The notes beneath the pieces were generated by a model that did no database searches, was not told where the DNA came from, and was given only the letters and a program-made list of their open reading frames with translations. A program made the position numbers and the translations under genes. Below are positions 15,059 through 21,597 of a stretch of 21,597 nt of DNA, in pieces. The stretch's first letter is position 1; every line of letters begins with the position of its first letter. The DNA comes from a virus: positions 1 through 21,597 of the IMG/VR virus record IMGVR_UViG_3300025128_000401; one strand, given 5' to 3'.

Positions 15059-15985
15059 TTAAAATCCAGTCCACTCTCCACTTTTACGAAGATCGTATAC
15101 TTCATTTAATGTCCAAAATCCAGGTGCAGTGCTTGGATTAACAACTTCAGGTTCTTTAATAATTACCACTCCTGAACCTCCAGCACCACCTATAAAATTT
15201 CCTGTACCTGGCAATCTTCCAGCACCACCTCCACCGCCACCAGTATTAGATGTTCCAGCACCACCGCCACCACCTTTTGCTCCATTTCCACCTCCACCTG
15301 CGCCACCAGAACCAGCTGAACCAGGAACAGCTGGAAAATTTCTTGCTCCACCGCCGCCACCACCAGCGTAAGTTACATCTGAACCTGTAATTGTATTTGG
15401 AGCACCTGCCCCTCCTGTTACACATGAACCGGTAGCAGTGGCACCACCACCTCCAGCTCCACGTTCTTGAGGCACTGACTGAGCACCACTATTTCCTTGA
15501 GGAGGACTAACTGGAGGAGTATTTCCTGCTCCAACACCCGATTGTCCTTGTCCTGATCCACCACCAGAACCTCCTGCTACTCCAGCGCCAGCACCACCGC
15601 CTCCACCACCTCCAGCTGATGTAATACAAAAAGCAGATGAATTACTACCTGATACCCCATCACCTGCGTTTTCTGGATCACCATTGTGACCAGCACCTCC
15701 ACCACCTACTACTATTGGATAAGTTGAACATGCAGTGACTGGTACAGCACTTCCTCTAAGTGGACTTGGTCCAAAACCTGTTGCACGATAACCTCCTGCA
15801 CCTGCACCTCCAGCTCCATTACTATTAGCACCACCTCCACCGCCACCAGCGACTATTAAATAATCAACATTCGCTGTTACTGCTGCAGTAAAAGTTCCTG
15901 ATGAATTAAATGTAGTTACTTTTGCAGCTGTAGTTGATCCTTCTTGTACTGTTTGAACTGGTCCTATAATTCCGCCATTTGCCAT
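15059..15985 (-). CDS. Glycine-rich tail protein, one module (308 aa)
   Basis: The layout is NGGIIGPV (3-10), a lead-in VTTFNSSGTFTA (23-34), NVDYLIVAGGGGGG (39-52), then YRATGFGPSPLRGSAVP (66-82), a long Gly/Ala/Ser-rich body with cysteines at 86, 120 and 188, the conserved GNTPPVSPPQGN (154-165), and a module end GGSGVVIIKE (269-278). A C-terminal cap WTLNEVYDLRKSGEW (291-305) parallels the internal linker of the 587-aa protein. It is therefore a single-module relative of that protein. The start has a strong AGGAGG. Families with the 'DYLVVAGGGGGG' opening occur in many phage tail regions. A tip or adhesin role is inferred from composition and position after the repeat fibre. Pro-rich open frames on the opposite strand here are shadows of the Gly codons. 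Confidence 0.88.
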   Translation of the reverse strand: MANGGIIGPVQTVQEGSTTAAKVTTFNSSGTFTAAVTANVDYLIVAGGGGGGANSNGAGGAGAGGYRATGFGPSPLRGSAVPVTACSTYPIVVGGGGAGHNGDPENAGDGVSGSNSSAFCITSAGGGGGGGAGAGVAGGSGGGSGQGQSGVGAGNTPPVSPPQGNSGAQSVPQERGAGGGGATATGSCVTGGAGAPNTITGSDVTYAGGGGGGARNFPAVPGSAGSGGAGGGGNGAKGGGGGAGTSNTGGGGGGAGRLPGTGNFIGGAGGSGVVIIKEPEVVNPSTAPGFWTLNEVYDLRKSGEWTGF

Positions 15986-16000
15986 AGCTTATAAAACCTC

Positions 16001-16360
16001 CTATGCGTCGTCTAGTTCTTCATAAGAAACAAAATAAGTTAGGTCACTATTAGCGCTTGCTGTGACTGCTAATATATCTGTCTCGTCTAAATAGATTGGG
16101 TTTTCTAAAAAACTTAGTGTTGCATCTGCTGGTACAGAAATAGTATTTGCTATTTTTACATAGTTAGAACCATTGTCGACACTAACTTCAATTGTAATAT
16201 CTGCTGCGTTTGATCCATCAATGTTAGCAATAAGTATTGTGTTTATTTTTGCTACTTTATCTGCAGGTACATCAACAGCTGATGCTCTTGAAGTAGTCAC
16301 TGCTCCTGTAGCGTTTTTAGCATTAATTGTTGCTACGTTTACTATATTTGGTGTTGCCAT
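16001..16360 (-). CDS. Small beta-rich tail/fibre accessory protein (119 aa)
   Basis: This is a short acidic beta protein with strands ADITIEVSVDNGSNYVKIA and LSFLENPIYL, and a C-terminal LDETDILAVTASANSDLTYF. It appears to be a paralogue of the 113-aa protein at 7948-8289, with the same order of VPA..VAKINTILIAN-type strands and the same terminal E-(T/S)-(D/E)-I/V-L-x-VTA pattern. It sits immediately after the repeat fibre (12 bases, AAGGAG before the ATG) and before the glycine-rich genes, so it may be a joint or cap in the fibre assembly. The function is inferred from context. Ending in EELDDA, it lacks any enzymatic motif. Confidence 0.8.
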   Translation of the reverse strand: MATPNIVNVATINAKNATGAVTTSRASAVDVPADKVAKINTILIANIDGSNAADITIEVSVDNGSNYVKIANTISVPADATLSFLENPIYLDETDILAVTASANSDLTYFVSYEELDDA

Positions 16361-16372
16361 ATTATTCTCCTT

Positions 16373-19198
16373 TTATCCGAATACGATTGCCATTGCAATA
16401 GCTTTTCCAACCGATGCAAAATTGGCGTTAGAATTAATATATGTAGTTAAATCTGATGCTGCTACTTGAACCATAGTCCCATTATCATTGACTACAAATC
16501 TGTCTGCATCAACTAAAGTTGTAGAAGTAGCTGATGTTCCACCATCTACAATATTAAGCTCTGCTGCTGTAGAATCTACAGCTGCTAATTTTGTTAAATC
16601 TGCTTGTACTAATCCAGAAACACCATCAAGTAAATTAAGCTCTGCTGCTGTAGATGTGACTGCGGTTCCGTTAATAGCTAATTTATCTGTTACAATATTA
16701 AATGTGCCATTGTCTTCAATTCTAGCCACTTCTGTGCCATCTCTTTGTTGAAATATTAAATCTTTAGCATCAACAATTGGTTTAATAATTACATCACTAG
16801 ATGAATTAGAAATTTTTAAAATTTCAGTTCCACCATCTTTAAAACTAAAATCTCCACCATCTGCATCAAAAACAATATCTGCTCCAGAATCTATTGTTAT
16901 GTCAGCACTTGTGCTACCGTTACCTAAAGTAACTGCTGCATCCCCTGCTGCAATATCATCTGCTGCTATAGAAGAAGCTGTAACTCCATCTGTAAAATAT
17001 GTTTTAAAAGTTTGAACAGTAGTTACTCTCATGGTTCCATTATCATTATGAATGATACCATCACCATCAGCAATAGCAGTTGTGCCTACGGTTGCACCGC
17101 CATCAATTAAATTTAATTCAGCTGCTGTAGCTGTAACTGTTGTGCTATCTATAGATAATGCATCTGTTTCTAATGTGCCATCAACATCAACGTTACCAGA
17201 TATATCAAGAGACGCTGCTATTAATTGATCAACTTGTAAATCTTCATGTGATGAACCTAGTTTTAATTCAAATTTAGGACCTGTAGTATTGTATGTAAAT
17301 GTAGCATCATCACCTGAACCACCTTCAATAGTTATACCTGCACCGTTAATAACTGCTGATGTGCTATTGCCAGTGTCTAATACAATATTGTGATCGTTTA
17401 AATTAACAGTTGTTGAGTTTACAGTGGTTGTTGTGCCTGATACTGTAAGATCACCAGTGACAGTTAAATTGTCTGCTACAGTTACTTCAGATGTGCTGTG
17501 ACCCAAAGTTATAGCAGTTCCTGATATACCTGTACCTATCGAAACAGATTCACTACTGTTTGCTGTATCAACAATTAAGTAAGCATCTGATCCTTGTTTA
17601 ATTGTAAATGCAGTTGCTGAGTTATCAGAAACTGCCACGTTAATATCTGTTCCATCTGCACTAATAGAATCAAGTGCTATGTCACCTACATTAGTTATTG
17701 CATTGTCGTTAAAAGATGTAGCACCTAAAGATATAGTCCCTGTTGCAGTTAAATTACTGGAACCTATGTCTATGTTGCCAAAACCACTAGAGATAGAACC
17801 ACTGTTTAGTGCACCTGTAGTTACCAGGTTTGACATTGCAGTTATTTCATCATCAAAGTATGCAGCTAAATCTGTGACTGCAACTTGTTTCATTGTACCA
17901 CCATCGTTTAGTACAACTCTATCTGCGTCTGCAACTGTAGTAGATGTAGCTGACGTATCACCGTCTAATATGTTTAATTCTGTTGCTGTAGATGTAACTC
18001 CATCAAGTATATTTAATTCTGCTGCTGTAGACGTAACACCATCTAATATATTTAACTCTGCTGCAGTCGATGTTACGTTAGTGCCACCAATATCAAGTGT
18101 AGTCATTGATACTTCACCAGCTACTGTCAACACGCCACTAGCAACTGTTAATAAATCTGTGTCATCTGTGTGTCCAATATTTGACCCATTAATTAAAACG
18201 TCATCAATATCTAATGATCCACCAGTAATTAAGCCTGTTGTTGTGATTGTAGAAGATCCTGTATCAATAGTTCCAAATCCTGAAGTAATAGATCCTGAAT
18301 TTAAAGCACCTACAGTAGTAACATTAGATAAAGTATCTAATGCAGATTCAAAATATGTTTCAAAATCTGTTAATGCAACTTGAACCATTGTTCCATTATC
18401 GTTAACAACAACTCTATCTGCATCTGCTAATGTAGTGGATGTAGCTGACGTTCCACCATCAACAATATTTAATTCTGCTGCAGTTGAATCAACTGCTGCA
18501 AGTTTTGTTAAATCTGCTTGTACTAATCCTGACACTCCATCTAATAAATTTAATTCTGCTGCAGTCGATGTAACTGCTGTGCTTCCTAAAGTAAGACCGC
18601 CATCTGGTATGACAACACTACTCCCTGATTGTGCGGTAAAAGTATTTGCTGTAAATTGAAAATCATCTGCACCAGCAATCTTAATATCTATTTGATCATC
18701 TGTATCTGCTGTAATAGTTGTGTCACCATCGGCATCTAAAACTAATTCTCTTCCCTCTAAATCAGACGCACCACTAAATCCTGCATCAACAATATTAGTT
18801 CCATCTGAATAAACAAGACGTGTGGTTTTTTCTGATACACCAAAAGTAATACCAGTTCCTGATGCTGTTTTAAATTGAACAGTAAAAGAACCTGATGTGC
18901 CATTTGTTACAATGTAAACTTTTTCGATTGAATCTGGAACAGTTACAACTTGATTACCTGTAATAGTTCCTGTTAATTTTATAACTGCATGTCTTGCAAC
19001 AGATGTTGATTCAGTTGCATCACCATCTGTAATTGATAAAGTTGTTGTTTGTGCGCCACCAGCGATAGATTTTTCTACATAACCAGCGATTGCTTTTTCT
19101 ACTATTTGTAAATTGGTATTAGTTTTATCACCCCATGTACCGGCATTTTCGCCGGTTGCCATTAGTTCTATACCAAGATCTGAAAATGATGATGCCAT
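16373..19198 (-). CDS. Long repeat-containing tail fibre (941 aa)
   Basis: Residues 1-60 (TGENAGTWGDKTNTNLQIVE, then KAIAGYVEKSIAGG) form an N-terminal segment that I recognise from many marine phage fibres, probably the virion attachment domain. The shaft is beta-rich, Thr/Asp/Ser-rich and holds eight 'TA(A/T)ELN(L/I)(L/V/I)DG' repeats, three of them in tandem at 17961-18077. A 203-base segment is duplicated (18378-18580 and 16464-16666). A second looser repeat pairs TVGALNSGSITSGFGTID with TTGALNSGSISSGFGNID. The chain ends ASVGKAIAMAIVFG, a hydrophobic C-terminus also common in this fibre type. No intramolecular chaperone peptidase or lyase motif was seen. The repeats suggest an elongated trimer. 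The ATG follows AAGGA, which overlaps the preceding region. Confidence 0.9.
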   Translation of the reverse strand: MASSFSDLGIELMATGENAGTWGDKTNTNLQIVEKAIAGYVEKSIAGGAQTTTLSITDGDATESTSVARHAVIKLTGTITGNQVVTVPDSIEKVYIVTNGTSGSFTVQFKTASGTGITFGVSEKTTRLVYSDGTNIVDAGFSGASDLEGRELVLDADGDTTITADTDDQIDIKIAGADDFQFTANTFTAQSGSSVVIPDGGLTLGSTAVTSTAAELNLLDGVSGLVQADLTKLAAVDSTAAELNIVDGGTSATSTTLADADRVVVNDNGTMVQVALTDFETYFESALDTLSNVTTVGALNSGSITSGFGTIDTGSSTITTTGLITGGSLDIDDVLINGSNIGHTDDTDLLTVASGVLTVAGEVSMTTLDIGGTNVTSTAAELNILDGVTSTAAELNILDGVTSTATELNILDGDTSATSTTVADADRVVLNDGGTMKQVAVTDLAAYFDDEITAMSNLVTTGALNSGSISSGFGNIDIGSSNLTATGTISLGATSFNDNAITNVGDIALDSISADGTDINVAVSDNSATAFTIKQGSDAYLIVDTANSSESVSIGTGISGTAITLGHSTSEVTVADNLTVTGDLTVSGTTTTVNSTTVNLNDHNIVLDTGNSTSAVINGAGITIEGGSGDDATFTYNTTGPKFELKLGSSHEDLQVDQLIAASLDISGNVDVDGTLETDALSIDSTTVTATAAELNLIDGGATVGTTAIADGDGIIHNDNGTMRVTTVQTFKTYFTDGVTASSIAADDIAAGDAAVTLGNGSTSADITIDSGADIVFDADGGDFSFKDGGTEILKISNSSSDVIIKPIVDAKDLIFQQRDGTEVARIEDNGTFNIVTDKLAINGTAVTSTAAELNLLDGVSGLVQADLTKLAAVDSTAAELNIVDGGTSATSTTLVDADRFVVNDNGTMVQVAASDLTTYINSNANFASVGKAIAMAIVFG
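16464..16666 (-). repeat. Intragenic fibre repeat, copy B (pairs with 18378-18580)
   Basis: This 203-base segment encodes the C-terminal copy of the AAELNLLDGVSGLVQADLTK...NDNGTMVQVA unit. It aligns without gaps to copy A. By eye the two differ at about 35 bases, but the proteins differ at only about two positions (A/V and V/F). Confidence 0.8.
17961..18077 (-). repeat. Three tandem 39-base units in the fibre gene
   Basis: The units at 17961-17999, 18000-18038 and 18039-18077 each encode a 13-residue step containing TSTAAELNILDG (ATELN in one). They are near-identical in protein and differ at several third-codon positions. The unit length suggests one turn of a repetitive beta shaft. Confidence 0.8.
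18378..18580 (-). repeat. Intragenic fibre repeat, copy A (pairs with 16464-16666)
   Basis: This is the N-terminal copy of the duplicated fibre unit, about residues 206-274 of the 941-aa protein, in the same orientation as copy B and about 1.9 kb from it. Confidence 0.8.
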
Positions 19199-19208
19199 AA
19201 TTTAATCC

Positions 19209-19913
19209 TTAAGGTGCTGGTGAATTGACTGGGATTCTTACTGTTCCATCTGTGTAATCATCTCTTCGTCTTCTACCTATTTGTTCTCCTCCAAATTTTT
19301 GTACTTCTTGTTGATACTTCTGTTCGTATAATTGCAGCATGTCAGCTGGACCTTTTAAGAAACCGTAAGTTTCTGCTAAGCAACAATATAGCAGACCATT
19401 TGGAAAATTCATACTAATATAATTAGTGTCATTATTTTCAAATATACCTGGCACTGCATTATAATGTATTTTGTATGCAAAAGTTGCACTTGGTGTTGGT
19501 GATACAATTATAGATCCAGAATTTGAAGAACTTTCTCCAGTTGCCCCTGTATCTAACATTGCATAATATTTTGGTGTTCCAGTGGATGTGGTTGCTGAAA
19601 TATATTCTTCTAAAAATGTAATATCTTTTTTCTCTAAATATACATTAGCACCAGTAAAAGTAGATCCAGTTGCAGTATAAACTTGCACTGCTCTAATAAA
19701 AACAGCTCCTGCTGGCACAGTTACAGTGCCTGTTCCAGATGTAAAATTACCTGTAGATGTTTTTCTATCTGCATCAATAGGGACATCTCTAAAAATTCTA
19801 TATTGTGCATTTAAAATAATATTCTCTAATACAGTGTCAGATAATACAGTAGAGCTAACCTCTGTGTAACTTCTTATTTGTGTTTTTAATCCTGATGCAC
19901 TTATTCCTGCCAT
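19209..19913 (-). CDS. SU10-type head-tail adaptor-like protein (234 aa)
   Basis: The N-terminal half (SDTVLENIILNAQYRIFRDV, then PIDADRKT at about 24-50) and the strand-loop AGAVFIRAVQVYTATG...VYLEKKDITFLEEYISA resemble the phage SU10 adaptor family, proteins that bind the portal and form the neck. The C-terminal half (NGLLYCCLAETYGFLKGP, then LQLYEQKYQQEVQKFGGEQI) is a helical region typical of these adaptors and of T7-like tail tubular proteins. It sits after the 251-aa and 164-aa proteins and just before the fibre gene. The ATG overlaps the upstream TAA (TAATG). I am confident in a neck role at family level and less sure whether it is adaptor or nozzle. Confidence 0.8.
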   Translation of the reverse strand: MAGISASGLKTQIRSYTEVSSTVLSDTVLENIILNAQYRIFRDVPIDADRKTSTGNFTSGTGTVTVPAGAVFIRAVQVYTATGSTFTGANVYLEKKDITFLEEYISATTSTGTPKYYAMLDTGATGESSSNSGSIIVSPTPSATFAYKIHYNAVPGIFENNDTNYISMNFPNGLLYCCLAETYGFLKGPADMLQLYEQKYQQEVQKFGGEQIGRRRRDDYTDGTVRIPVNSPAP

Positions 19914-20407
19914 TATGCTGATAGACTAACTGGCCCTGCAGACACAGTCGGTCCTCCTCCTTTTTCTGTTACACTCGGAGTTGCCCCTAAACTAAAAGTG
20001 TATTTATCTGTTGTTGTAACTGTTATACTAAATCCTGAAGCATTTTCAAACGTAGATGCAGACACTCCTCCAGGGCTTCCTCGAACATTTCTAAATCTTA
20101 CAGTATCGCTTGAACTTCTTCCATGATTTATTTCTGTTACTGTAATTGTCTGAGAGCTTGCAGTAATAGAGAAAGGATTATTTCCTAACATAGCAGCAAC
20201 CTCATTTTCTGTTCTTGCAGGTCTTGCATCTCTTAAACCTTGAGAGTCACCCGCTCTTGATCTTAATTCTAACTGTGGATGTTTTTCTTCATACTCAGAT
20301 TTATGTACAAAATGACCATTCCACTCTTTAACCATCTCATTATATGGAAACTCCATTCCTGATCTGTCTGATATTGCTTTTGCGTGTTTTCCTCTTGTAA
20401 ATGCCAT
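19913..20407 (-). CDS. Conserved phage structural-block protein with beta C-terminal domain (164 aa)
   Basis: Residues 1-50 (RGKHAKAISDRSGMEFPYNE, MVKEWNG, VHKSEYEEKHPQLE) form a basic, aromatic segment that I recall from pelagic phages beside neck genes. A linker (about 55-75) is followed by a beta domain (about 76-142) with ITVTEINHGRSSSDTVRFRN and FSITVTTTDKYTFSL. That domain resembles the insert at about 95-170 of the 715-aa stabilisation protein (VTLTFSSAHNIGKGDIILLD, VTSVPTDTTLTITM). The protein is thus a likely fusion of a small conserved part with a mobile beta domain. Both junctions are TAATG. The start follows AGGAG. It is likely a neck or tail accessory; no catalytic motif was seen. 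Confidence 0.8.
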   Translation of the reverse strand: MAFTRGKHAKAISDRSGMEFPYNEMVKEWNGHFVHKSEYEEKHPQLELRSRAGDSQGLRDARPARTENEVAAMLGNNPFSITASSQTITVTEINHGRSSSDTVRFRNVRGSPGGVSASTFENASGFSITVTTTDKYTFSLGATPSVTEKGGGPTVSAGPVSLSA

Positions 20408-21162
20408 TACGCTCCTGGATAATAAGTTTTAGGTGTTATTATTGTACTAGAAGAAGATCCATCTTCTGCTAGTGCTCTTGCTAATTCATCTTCATAATAT
20501 AGTTTCATAGCTTGTATTCTATCTGGTGCATATTTTTGTGCTAGATAAAATGCTAAACCTGAAACCATACATGGTACAAATCTGTATGGTATATCTGTTG
20601 CATCAGTGTATGTAGAGTCAACATCTTGTATTCTTTTTACAAAAAAAATGTGCATGTCTTTTGATGCAGCTGTTGAGTCTGGACAGGGATAAACAGTAAC
20701 AGTTGTTTTATCAATAAATCTTTGAACAAAATATTGTGACGGTGTGCCTTTAGATAATTTTCCTGATAGACTAGAATATGTTGATCTATCAATCTTTGTC
20801 ATTGCTGCATCTGATTGAGTTGTCTGAGTTCTATTTTGTCTAAAAGTTGCTTCAAGGACATCTGCAACTCCATAAACATCAGATGTTGCATTTGTGCTAG
20901 AACTCGTTCCATCAGCTGTAGATCTAAAAAAAGTATATTCTGCTTGGCCTTCAATTAAATCAATATTAGTTTCACCTACTTCCCAATAGTGTAAACCTCT
21001 ATTACCCCACTCTTGGAAAAGAATGTTAAGCGATCTTCTTGCAGATTTTAATTGATATCCAGATGTTACTTGTGAACCTATACGCTCATATGCTTCTGCT
21101 ATTAGATCATCAACAGCAAAAGTTTTGTCAAAAGTAACTGTGCCGGAAGTTGTGTTGGCCAT
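20407..21162 (-). CDS. Neck/tail-tube-like adaptor protein (251 aa)
   Basis: Residues about 16-66 (DDLIAEAYERIGSQVTSGYQ, LKSARRSLNILFQEWGNRGL, HYWEVGE) form a helical opening shared by many marine podovirus-like proteins next to the portal/capsid genes; I associate it with the P22 gp4 / T7 gp11 type of head-tail connector. Beta strands follow (QAEYTFFR; QYFVQRFIDKTTVTVYPCPD, DMHIFFVKRIQDVD), then a C-terminal helical part (PYRFVPCMVSGLAFYLAQKY, RIQAMKLYYEDELARALAED). Length fits a single adaptor subunit. The ATG lies 9 bases after the 139-aa gene's stop, with AGGAG upstream. The family assignment is from memory of pattern, not a search, so the exact role is uncertain. Confidence 0.78.
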   Translation of the reverse strand: MANTTSGTVTFDKTFAVDDLIAEAYERIGSQVTSGYQLKSARRSLNILFQEWGNRGLHYWEVGETNIDLIEGQAEYTFFRSTADGTSSSTNATSDVYGVADVLEATFRQNRTQTTQSDAAMTKIDRSTYSSLSGKLSKGTPSQYFVQRFIDKTTVTVYPCPDSTAASKDMHIFFVKRIQDVDSTYTDATDIPYRFVPCMVSGLAFYLAQKYAPDRIQAMKLYYEDELARALAEDGSSSSTIITPKTYYPGA

Positions 21163-21171
21163 TCGTTACTC

Positions 21172-21591
21172 CTAATAAATTTTTTGAAATTCTGCTATAA
21201 CCGTATACATGTTACCAGAATCAGCGGCACCTGGTACAACAAAATTAACATCACTTTGGTTACTGTTACTAGATTTATCTGCTGGTATTCCACCAAATTC
21301 TCTAAAGTCCCAATATCCTGCGCCTGTTAGTCCGATGATAGGAATATCTCCATCAGAGTCTTCTTCATCTAATCTTGCAAAAGAGTCTCCTCCGTCACCA
21401 CCTTGACATGAATACCAAACTCTAAGTAGTCCTAAATGTGCTACTGCAGTTCCATCTTCTCTAGCGTCTAACGCAGAGACATCTCCAAAAACTGTAGTGC
21501 TACCTGTTCCGTCTGATTCGTTTACTATTTTAATAACAACTCTCTTATCGTTTTGTTGTAAGATAGTTGGCCCTGTTACTGTGTCTGCCAT
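21172..21591 (-). CDS. Small beta-sandwich virion protein (139 aa)
   Basis: The protein is acidic and strand-rich. It opens MADTVTGPTILQQNDKRVVI with KIVNESDGTGSTTVFGDVSA, includes LLRVWYSCQGGDGGDSFARL and GLTGAGYWDFREFGG, and ends NMYTVIAEFQKIY. Similar small proteins in marine phages occur directly downstream of the major capsid gene, so a decoration or head-completion role is possible; the capsid gene is outside this window, so this is inference. The ATG is at 21591-21589 and the window ends six bases upstream, so the full ribosome-binding region and any earlier start are not visible; the N-terminus looks natural. There is a Cys at about residue 63 and no enzymatic motif. Confidence 0.78.
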   Translation of the reverse strand: MADTVTGPTILQQNDKRVVIKIVNESDGTGSTTVFGDVSALDAREDGTAVAHLGLLRVWYSCQGGDGGDSFARLDEEDSDGDIPIIGLTGAGYWDFREFGGIPADKSSNSNQSDVNFVVPGAADSGNMYTVIAEFQKIY

Positions 21592-21597
21592 GTTTCC

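Noticed and set aside
17961-18077. Short regular repeats that might suggest a CRISPR array
   Set aside because: Units are contiguous, in frame, without spacers, and encode a fibre motif.
17679-18383. 234-aa plus-strand open frame opposite the fibre gene
   Set aside because: It mirrors the repeats of the fibre, has periodic repeat content only because the real gene does, and lacks a start signal.

Overview
The window looks like part of the late structural region of a tailed bacteriophage (Caudoviricetes, probably podovirus-like). It most resembles genomes of uncultured marine phages and of phages infecting SAR11-type or similar pelagic bacteria. The evidence is AT-rich DNA, gene packing with almost no spacers, a P22 gp10-like stabilisation protein, SU10/P22-like neck adaptors, a tail fibre with many 'TAAELNxLDG' repeats, glycine-rich tail proteins, and Fe(II)/2-oxoglutarate oxygenase genes inside the structural block. 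The family recognitions come from memory of such genomes and were not searched. The host cannot be read from the sequence. No capsid, portal, terminase, polymerase, integrase or lysis gene lies inside the window.

All real genes are on the minus strand, so transcription runs from right (21.6 kb) to left (1). In transcription order there are six blocks. (1) 21591-19209: a small beta-rich virion protein, a neck/adaptor-like protein, a small protein with a C-terminal beta domain, and an SU10-type adaptor. (2) 19198-12761: the host-recognition block, with a 941-aa repeat fibre, a small beta protein, two glycine-rich proteins, and between them a 159-aa protein of a cyanophage-type family. (3) 12721-10663: three different Fe(II)/2OG oxygenases plus a nested 51-aa basic ORF. 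(4) 10593-7948: the stabilisation protein, a 54-aa protein, and a second small beta protein that starts at TTG. (5) 7863-202: four large proteins with Gly-rich hydrophobic, Pro-rich or Gln/Ala-rich segments, in a position that suggests internal-virion or DNA-ejection proteins. (6) 202-1: the start of a further gene cut by the window edge.

Genes are tightly linked. Six junctions are TAATG stop/start overlaps, one is ATGA, and three are longer overlaps. The longest gap is 84 bases (7864-7947), so there is no gene-free stretch over 300 bases. The oxygenase block is bracketed by two inverted repeats: an AT-rich 8-bp palindrome at the stop codon of the upstream glycine-rich gene, and a 19-bp-stem hairpin that abuts the ribosome-binding site of the stabilisation gene. 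My main hypothesis is that the oxygenases modify the neighbouring glycine-rich tail proteins, which share a conserved PPVSPPQ patch. This is inference; a role in host metabolism is the alternative.
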